Shown here: positions 57,435 through 64,000 of the stretch, in pieces | Layout: each line of letters begins with the position of its first letter | How positions within the stretch are numbered: the first letter of the stretch is position 1 | Assembly (NCBI GenBank): GCA_963682025.1 | Contig: OY821519.1 | Coordinates: forward strand, 157,555,178-157,619,177 | DNA: 64,000 nt | Direction of reading: 5' to 3' | Source of the DNA: Cordilura impudica | Taxonomy: Eukaryota > Arthropoda > Insecta > Diptera > Scathophagidae | Notes under the pieces: generated by a model | The model's database searches: none | Told to the model about the DNA's origin: nothing | What the model saw: only the letters and a program-made list of their open reading frames with translations | Position numbers and translations under genes: made by a program

Positions 57435-57806
57435 AAATATGTTGATGACAATAGGAAAAATTTTGGAAAAAGTAGTGTACAATCAACTAAACAAATACTT
57501 TGAAATTAACACATTATTAAATGAAACTCAATCAGGATTTAGACACCAACATAGTTGTGAAACGCTTCTTAATCTGGTGGTAACGCAATGGAAGACAGAG
57601 GTGGCAAATAAAAATTGTATAGTGGCGGTCTTTTTAGACTTGAAAAGAGCATTTGAGACTGTTAACAAAGAAATTTTAATAAAAAAGCTGCGTAATTATG
57701 GTGTAAAAGGCGTGGAATTAAAATGGTTTACAATTTATCTAGAAAACAGAACACAAAGAACGAAATGTGGAGAAAGTATATCGACAATAAAAAATGTCAA
57801 CATTGG
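57435..57806 (+). pseudogene. LINE family C RT, continuation
   Basis: After the MULE the frame continues MLMTIGKILEKVVYNQLNKY, then ETQSGFRHQHSCETLLNLVV and the motif A block VFLDLKRAFETVNKEIL. It stops at the BEL LTR (57807) before motif B. Confidence 0.85.
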
Positions 57807-58218
57807 TGTTGCAGACTTTAACCATAAATTTTAATATAAATTAATTGTAAGGAAACTTACTGAAGTCAGTGTATTTTTTATTATATATGAATTATGAACT
57901 ATTAATATTAACATTAAGAGTAACTGAGAGTTTACCCTCTCATTATCATTTTACGATATTGCATATGTACGTATGTACAAATTTCATATATAATCTTAAT
58001 AACTGGTTATTATCTACTGATCTCATATTATTATCTGAGAACAACTGCTTATGTTATATTAATTGTAAATTAAGCTTAATGATCTTAAACAACCTGTTGA
58101 TCTGTCTATTCAATTTTGGACATCAGAGGAAGCGGTAATTTTATAAAATAATAAATTTAATATTTAAGTAAAGAAACTCTTCGTTTAGATTTATTTTCCC
58201 TTGCGAATTCTTGTAACA
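57807..58218 (+). repeat. BEL 5' LTR, 412 bp
   Basis: Begins TGTTGCAGAC and ends TTGTAACA, with the terminal TG...CA expected of LTRs. Followed by a primer-binding site. Confidence 0.92.
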
Positions 58219-58225
58219 TAAAATT

Positions 58226-58243
58226 TGGTGCCGAAACCCGGGA
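58226..58243 (+). promoter_or_regulatory. tRNA primer-binding site
   Basis: TGGTGCCGAAACCCGGGA, complementary to the 3' end of a tRNA, starts 7 bp after the LTR. I do not identify the tRNA. Confidence 0.75.
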
Positions 58244-58453
58244 ACTATAAAACTGGTGACGTGTTTTTAAATTCATAGTGTTAAATTTTAGATAAAATAT
58301 TTTTTATTTAACTTTCACGTTCAAACTATAAAAAATCTTGAATTTAAAACCTCTAGCTAAAGTTATTCAAGCTACACGTAATAAAATATTCCCATTACAA
58401 AAAAAAAACATTATTTCTTGGCAATTAGATGAACCACTTAAAATCTAAATAAG

Positions 58454-59420
58454 ATGAGTGCTTTGGACAAAATAATTGAAAAGCAACGTGGTTACTTAAA
58501 TCATCTTACCAAGTTGCACATGCGATTTATGTCTAAGGACAGTTCGGGTAAAACACGTGGCTATCTTAATAGCATCCTACAAGAAATTGATAATTTAAAC
58601 ATTCAGTTTAAAGAAAATCATGAGAAAATTGATAAAATTATCCGCGATACTTCCTTGAATACTGAAGATGTTCCATACATGAACGAAGAGTGCTTTTACG
58701 CATTTTCAGATTTCTTTCTTAGTTTTAAAGGCATAATTCTTGATGCATTGCCTGAAAGGGCAACATCCTCTCCTGTTTATGCCAGTACATTTGCACTACC
58801 TTCTGGCCATGCAGATATTTCTGCGAGCATAGATGCAAAGTTACCCAAAATTTCTTTACCTAAATTCTCAGGTGAATATATGGAATGGATTTCATTCCAA
58901 GACATTTACGTTTCTCTTGTCCATTGTAACCCATCGCTTTCTAAAATTCAAAAGTTTTATTATTTAAAAGGCACACTTTCGGGCGAAGCTGCCAGCCTTA
59001 TTAAAACCATTTCGGCTACGGAAGCAAATTATGATTCTGCGTGGTCTATTTTAAAAACAAGATATCATAATAAGCGCATGATTGTGGATTCGTTGGCGAA
59101 GAAGCTTTTTAACATTCCGAAATCGGATGGTTCTTTTCAAACGATAAAGACACTTCTTGATACAACACAAGAGTGTGTTACTTCACTTAAAAACCTAGGG
59201 ATTGATACTTCTACATGGGATCCTCTTTTGATCTAGTCTTCAACCGACGTCCCAACACTCGTGGAAATGTTTAATTTCCTTGAGAGAACTTTTAGAACTC
59301 TCGAATCTTTACATGAAGATTTACCTTCTTCAAGCAAATATAATCGCTTCAATAAATCTAATAATTCAAAGTCTAGAAAAAAACATTTTTCATACAAATC
59401 AGGTCTCACAAAGGCAACAT
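58454..59420 (+). pseudogene. BEL gag, damaged
   Basis: Starts MSALDKIIEKQRGYLNHLTK and contains the capsid-type region LPKISLPKFSGEYMEWISFQ, then KIQKFYYLKGTLSGEAASLI and YDSAWSILKTRYHNKRMIVD. A TAG at 59234-59236 follows WDPLLI. Reading resumes in the same frame as SSTDVPTLVEMFNFLERTFR up to about 59415, then shifts. The usual block between DPLLI and TDVP appears deleted. The zinc-knuckle region lies in the next frame. Confidence 0.8.
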
Positions 59421-62400
59421 GATTCGTGCTCACTATGTAAAAAAACTCATTCATTATCTAGATGCTACAAATTTATTTCATTTCCACCAAAAACAAAAGA
59501 TGAGTTTGTATCTAACAATAATATTTGTCGTAATTGCTTATCATGTGGTCATAACCACAATAATTGTCCATCTACATATCGTTGTAACATTTGCCAACAA
59601 CCACATCACACAGTCTTACATATTCTTGATGACTCTTGTGTCAGAAATACAGCTCCATCTTCATCTAAAGCGAATTATAATAATAGTAATATTACTTCTT
59701 CATCCAGCTCTTGTATGCAAGTTTCTTCTAATAATGTACATTTATTTAGTAACGTGATTCTTTCAACTATACAATTGATAATAAATAGCGAAAGTGGCAA
59801 GTTTTATTTTAAGGCGCTGTTGGACCCAGGGTCCCAAGGTACATTGATAACGGAAAGAGCAGTACAACTTTTACGTCTAAAGAGAAATAAATCTAATTGC
59901 ACAGTGCTAGGTGTAGGTGAGTCTAAAGTTGACAATTGCAAATCTTGGGTGGTACTTGATCTTTGGTCAATAAAGCACAAACCTATAATTTCATGTGCAG
60001 CATTAGTTCTTCCGAGACTAACAAAATATACACCCATTACATCGTTAAGCAAATGCTCTTTACCAGATTATGTAAGAGAATCATTGGCTGATCCAAATTT
60101 TGACCATTCTGAGCAAATTGATATCATTCTTGGTTCAGATATTCTCAGTTCTATTGTTATACCTGGTAGCTCATTTAAATTTAAAAATCTATTTTTCCAA
60201 GAAACACTTTTCGGTTGGGTATTTTCTGGACCCACAAAAACCCATTCTACCTTCAATATATCTGTTCATATGGTTAACTTGGAAAATACTTTAAAACTAT
60301 TCTGGGAACAAGAGGAAGTGGAGGTTAAAAGAGATAACACTCTTGAGGAGTCTTTATGCGAACAATATTTTGTGAACACAACCAAACGTACAGATAGAGG
60401 ACAATATATAGTTAATTTACCATTTAGAGCTCTTATCAATGGTGGTTTAAATCTTAAGATTGATAATAATCACATTAACGCTTTTAAGAGGTTAATGCAA
60501 TTGGAGAAACGTTTTAATAATCAACCGCTGTTTTGTGAAAGGTATGGAGTTTTTATGCAAGAGTACGAATCTCTCGGTCATATGTCTAAAGTAGGTAGCT
60601 ATCCGGCAGATGTTCACAAACATTCATATTTTTTGCCCCACCATGGAGTATTGAAGGAAAACAGCACAACAACTAAACTGCGAGTTGTTTTCGATGGCAG
60701 TAGTCATCTAAATGGTGAAAACTCATTGAATGAGGAACTCTGCTCTGGACCCGCATTACAGAATGATTTACCACAAATAATAAATAGATGGAGACGACAC
60801 AAAATAGCTTTTTGTGCTGATATAGAAAAGATGTTCAGACAAATTGAAGTTTGTGAGGAGCATCGACCATATCAGCAAATATTATGGCGTTACCGCCAAA
60901 CTGATGAAATTTCAATTTATCAGCTTAATACCGTAACATATGGAACAACACCAGCTCCATATTTATCAATTAGAGTTTTACAAAAGCTTGCTCATGATTA
61001 TGGTAACTACTATCCAAAAGAATCTAAAATTCTTATTACCGATTCGTACGTCGACGATATTATATCTGGTTCTTACTCATTAGATGAAGCTATTTCTTTA
61101 CAAAATAATTTGTGTACCCTTCTTAGAAATGGAGGTTTTAATTTAAGAAAATGGATTACAAATTCTCCAGAACTCTTACTTCAAATACCTGAAGAATTCA
61201 GGGAAAGTTCTGTTTCGTTGAATTTTGACCATGATAATATGGTAAAAACGTTAGGAATACAATGGATACCTGTTTCAGATCATTTTTCATTTAAAGTAAA
61301 TTCAACACCTTTTGACAAGGTGACAAAACGTACAATTTTGTCTGAATCCGCTCAACTTTTTGACACATTGGGTTGGCTTGCGCCATCAACGATCTTGGCT
61401 AAAATTTTATTTCAGAAGCTTTGGTTGGAAGGAGTAGACTGGGATTCTGAGGTTCCAGTTCATATAAAGGATACTTGGTTTAAATACAAAGCTACTTTAA
61501 ACAGTTTTGAGGATGTAAAAATATCGAGGTGGATAAACTATAAACCTCAATCAAACGTTGAGCTGCATTGCTTTTGCGATGCATCGAATAAGGCATACGC
61601 TGCAGTAGTATACGCAAGGGTATGTAATTCAGATAATATAAATGTTCATATTTTACAGGCAAAAACCAAAGTTTCACCAGTAAAGACGGTTACCATTCCA
61701 AGGTTAGAACTCTGTGCAGCTACGTTGTTGGTTAAGTTAGCTAAAAAAGTTAGGGACTCTCTGACTGATATTTCGATAAAAGACTGCATTTATTGGAGTG
61801 ACAGTACTACAGTGTTGAGTTGGTTAAAACGGCATCCATCTAATTGGAGTGTATATGTTGCCAATCGAGTAGCGGACATACAACGACATTCAAATACCCT
61901 ACAATGGAGATACATACCACCAGCTCTAAATCCGGCAGATTGCGCTTCTAGAGGTATTTTTCCAGAAGAACTTGTCAACAATCAGTTGTGGTGGCATGGT
62001 CCATATTTTTTAAAAAAATCATCTTTATTCTGGCCAAAAAATCTATCCAATTTAGAAACCGCGTTGGAAGAACGTAAAAATAAAATTGTAACCAATGTTT
62101 GCTATGAATCAACATATCCAGATATTTTGTACAAATATTCATCGTTATGCAAACTACTAAGGAATGTTACTCTTTGTTTTAGATTTTACAACAACTGTAA
62201 AAAGGGTAAAGAACTCAGAGAGACTGGCACAATAAGTACTCTACAGATACAAACCACTTTGCATACACTGATCAAAATTACTCAGTTAGTCGATTTTCAA
62301 AATGAATTGAAAAATATAAAATCGAGCATTCCTATAAAAAATAAACATATTTTAAAGCTTATGCCTTTTATAGACGGTATTGGAATTTTACGTGTCGGTG

Positions 62401-63548
62401 GACGATTACAGAACTCTAATTTGCCATTTGGTAAAAAACATCCCATACTACTAAATAAAAATAATCCATTAGCTAAACTTATAATTATTGACTCTCACGA
62501 AAAAACGCTACATGGAGGCTTGACGTTAACTATGTCTTACGTTAATCGTAATTTTTGGGTCATTTCAGGTAATCAAATAGCTAAAAGAATATTAAGTAAT
62601 TGTATTCGCTGTTTCAGATATAATGCCAAAAGTTCGCATCAAATAATGGGAAATCTGCCATCCGTTCGCGTAAATTTAACCAGACCATTTAAACATAGTG
62701 GTGTGGATTTTGCCGGACCACTTTCTTTGAAAAATTCAACTTTACGGTCCGTAATTTTATCCAAAGGATATATTTGTGTCTTTATATGCATGGCTTCCAA
62801 AGCTATTCACTTGGAAGTTGTATCGGATTTAACTACCAACGCTTTTCTTGCGGCTTTTCGTCGGTTCGTTTCTCGAAGAGGAGTATGCACTGATATATAC
62901 TCAGATTGCGGAACTAATTTTATTGGTGCTTCAAAAGGGTTAAAAGTTCTATATAATAGAAGCCAGATGTCATTACCAGCAGATCTGCGTGATAGCTTAT
63001 CAAGCACTGGAACTAATTGGCATTTTATACCACCTGCCTCCCCACACTTTGGCGGGTTGTGGGAAGCCGGTGTCAAATCGGTGAAAAATCATTTGAAGCG
63101 CATAATTTCGGAACGGGTTTTGAGCTACGAAGAACTATCAACATTATTATGTCAAATAGAAGGCTGTCTGAACTCGCGTCCACTATGCCCTCTTTCGACG
63201 GATCCTACAGACAATGATGCACTGACACCAGCTCATTTTTTAATAGGTGAACCCACAGTATGTATTCATGAAGAAAATTTACTAGACCAAAATATCAACA
63301 ATTTAACACGCTGGAAAGCTATTGAAAAGATGAAGCAAGCTTTTTGGAAAAGGTGGTATTCAGAGTATTTGAATCGAATGCAATCTCGTCCGAAGTGGTT
63401 AGACAATAAGACGAATGCTAAGGTAGGGGATTTAGTTCTTATTAAAGATGAAAGATGTGCTCCAGGTCAATGGTGTTTAGGGCGAATCCAAGATATTTAT
63501 CCTGGTAATGATGGACGCGTAAGAGTAGTATCAATATTATCCAAATAA
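59415..63548 (+). CDS. BEL/Pao pol (protease, RT, RNase H, integrase)
   Basis: From about 59415 the frame reads CSLCKKTHSLSRC and CRNCLSCGHNHNNC (gag knuckles). Protease follows (FKALLDPGSQGTLITERAVQ), then RT (LRVVFDGSSHLNGENSLNEE; CADIEKMFRQIEV; catalytic SYVDDIISG), RNase H (VELHCFCDASNKAYAAVVYA; VPRLELCAATLL-type; YWSDSTTVLSWL), integrase (HGGLTLTMSYVNRNFW; CIRCFRYNAK; VDFAGPL; SDCGTNFIGA; HFGGLWEAGVKSVKNHLKRI) and the C-terminal domain (GDLVLIKDERCAPGQWCLGR). About 1370 codons are open. The stop at 63546 is about 12 codons early, since the frame beyond reads KLVKRPMTKIYLLP. Translation would depend on the broken gag upstream. Confidence 0.93.
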   Translation, partial: QHDSCSLCKKTHSLSRCYKFISFPPKTKDEFVSNNNICRNCLSCGHNHNNCPSTYRCNICQQPHHTVLHILDDSCVRNTAPSSSKANYNNSNITSSSSSCMQVSSNNVHLFSNVILSTIQLIINSESGKFYFKALLDPGSQGTLITERAVQLLRLKRNKSNCTVLGVGESKVDNCKSWVVLDLWSIKHKPIISCAALVLPRLTKYTPITSLSKCSLPDYVRESLADPNFDHSEQIDIILGSDILSSIVIPGSSFKFKNLFFQETLFGWVFSGPTKTHSTFNISVHMVNLENTLKLFWEQEEVEVKRDNTLEESLCEQYFVNTTKRTDRGQYIVNLPFRALINGGLNLKIDNNHINAFKRLMQLEKRFNNQPLFCERYGVFMQEYESLGHMSKVGSYPADVHKHSYFLPHHGVLKENSTTTKLRVVFDGSSHLNGENSLNEELCSGPALQNDLPQIINRWRRHKIAFCADIEKMFRQIEVCEEHRPYQQILWRYRQTDEISIYQLNTVTYGTTPAPYLSIRVLQKLAHDYGNYYPKESKILITDSYVDDIISGSYSLDEAISLQNNLCTLLRNGGFNLRKWITNSPELLLQIPEEFRESSVSLNFDHDNMVKTLGIQWIPVSDHFSFKVNSTPFDKVTKRTILSESAQLFDTLGWLAPSTILAKILFQKLWLEGVDWDSEVPVHIKDTWFKYKATLNSFEDVKISRWINYKPQSNVELHCFCDASNKAYAAVVYARVCNSDNINVHILQAKTKVSPVKTVTIPRLELCAATLLVKLAKKVRDSLTDISIKDCIYWSDSTTVLSWLKRHPSNWSVYVANRVADIQRHSNTLQWRYIPPALNPADCASRGIFPEELVNNQLWWHGPYFLKKSSLFWPKNLSNLETALEERKNKIVTNVCYESTYPDILYKYSSLCKLLRNVTLCFRFYNNCKKGKELRETGTISTLQIQTTLHTLIKITQLVDFQNELKNIKSSIPIKNKHILKLMPFIDGIGILRVGGRLQNSNLPFGKKHPILLNKNNPLAKLIIIDSHEKTLHGGLTLTMSYVNRNFWVISGNQIAKRILSNCIRCFRYNAKSSHQIMGNLPSVRVNLTRPFKHSGVDFAGPLSLKNSTLRSVILSKGYICVFICMASKAIHLEVVSDLTTNAFLAAFRRFVSRRGVCTDIYSDCGTNFIGASKGLKVLYNRSQMSLPADLRDSLSSTGTNWHFIPPASPHFGGLWEAGVKSVKNHLKRIISERVLSYEELSTLLCQIEGCLNSRPLCPLSTDPTDNDALTPAHFLIGEPTVCIHEENLLDQNINNLTRWKAIEKMKQAFWKRWYSEYLNRMQSRPKWLDNKTNAKVGDLVLIKDERCAPGQWCLGRIQDIYPGNDGRVRVVSILSK

Positions 63549-63761
63549 AAACTTGTTAAAAGACCTATGACTAAAATTTATTTACTCCCTACAGGTGATC
63601 CTTATATTAATAACGATAAAACCCCCAATCAACTATAATAACCATACAGGAGGTAGGCCTACGTATTTCGCTGTGAGTAGAAGCATAGCGGAGTCCTCAA
63701 GACTCGACTAAAATACTTCCACCGGTAGGCCTTTCCTTTATTACCTGGTTTAAGAACAGTA
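63549..63761 (+). other. BEL 3' non-coding region
   Basis: Contains a run-on of pol (KLVKRPMTKIYLLP) and then non-coding DNA with gtaggcct direct repeats near 63653 and 63725. Confidence 0.6.
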
Positions 63762-63778
63762 GTTCTTGGGGCGGAGTA
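63762..63778 (+). promoter_or_regulatory. Polypurine-like tract
   Basis: Purine-biased ttcttggggcggagta immediately before the 3' LTR. Confidence 0.5.
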
Positions 63779-64000
63779 TGTTGCAGACTTTAACCATAAA
63801 TTTTAATATAAATTAATTGTAAGGAAACTTACTGAAGTCAGTGTATTTTTTATTATATATGAATTATGAACTATTAATATTAACATTAAGAGTAACTGAG
63901 AGTTTACCCTCTCATTATCATTTTACGATATTGCATATGTACGTATGTACAAATTTCATATATAATCTTAATAACTGGTTATTATCTACTGATCTCATAT
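63779..64000 (+). repeat. BEL 3' LTR, truncated by the window edge
   Basis: Identical by eye to 57807-58028 over all 222 visible bases. Confidence 0.95.

Larger units (their letters stand above)
52600..57806 (+). mobile_element. LINE family C, plus copy, split by a MULE and cut by BEL
   Basis: ORF1 remnant, endonuclease and the first RT motifs run to 54607. RT resumes at 57435 after the Mutator-like element and ends at 57806 where the BEL LTR begins. The 3' half of the RT (motif B onward) is not seen here and presumably lies beyond the BEL element. Confidence 0.85.
57807..64000 (+). mobile_element. BEL/Pao LTR retrotransposon (3' LTR cut by window)
   Basis: 5' LTR 57807-58218, primer-binding site at 58226, gag, pol, polypurine-like tract at 63762-63778, and 3' LTR from 63779. 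All 222 bp of the 3' LTR visible are identical to the 5' LTR. Domain order protease, RT, RNase H, integrase is that of BEL/Pao. No env-like ORF. It was inserted into LINE family C. Confidence 0.95.

Noticed and set aside
59419..59757. ORF overlapping the BEL gag-pol junction in another frame
   Set aside because: Hydrophobic shadow of the zinc-knuckle region; the real frame carries the CCHC motifs.

Overview
The window is AT-rich nuclear DNA of a higher fly (Brachycera, probably Schizophora). The only host gene I can support is the 5' part of E(bx)/Nurf301, the large subunit of the NURF chromatin remodeller, on the minus strand. Two coding exons are visible (7223-3240 and 3177-2806) joined by a 62-bp intron. 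The upstream first exon and all 3' exons are outside. From 7224 to the right edge I see no other host gene, so the first intron of E(bx) is apparently more than 56 kb and consists almost entirely of transposable elements.

Layout. 1-2800: an intron holding a 1.8-kb long-TIR element, a cluster of foldback repeats and an (AT)n tract. 2806-7223: E(bx) exons. 7234-8966: intronic repeats and a gag relic. 8967-18120: I-like LINE copy 1, split by a second LINE (11423-16324), which is followed by a tRNA-derived SINE (16325-16516). 18453-22560: a jockey-type scrap, then a Penelope-like element with GIY-YIG endonuclease and a possible hammerhead motif, itself split by a piggyBac element at TTAA. 23090-28505: dispersed-repeat ends enclosing a jockey-clade LINE. 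28996-29957: two inverted-repeat elements. 30580-45000: I-like LINE copy 2, whose RNase H and C-terminal coding regions are split by four later insertions, each with its own target-site duplication. 45819-47746: a Transib/RAG1-like transposase relic. 48020-49315: a DD41D rosa-like mariner at TA. 49366-51070 (minus) and 52600-57806 (plus): two copies of one LINE family, the plus copy split by a Mutator-like element (54608-57434) whose transposase has zinc fingers at both ends. 57807 to the edge: a BEL/Pao LTR retrotransposon whose two LTRs are identical over the 222 bp visible of the second one.

The most unusual piece is the 4-kb insertion 36884-40865 in LINE copy 2. It has a 10-bp target duplication, yet it carries degenerate pieces of two host genes: the C-terminal RNase III/dsRBD part of Dicer-1 (minus strand, with an apparent 75-bp intron still in place) and a Noc3-like nucleolar protein (plus strand). 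This looks like DNA-level capture of host gene fragments by a mobile element.

Functionally the window is one chromatin gene plus a stratified record of transposition. Nearly every element is broken by stops, frameshifts or later insertions. The youngest event by sequence is the BEL element, and even its gag is damaged.
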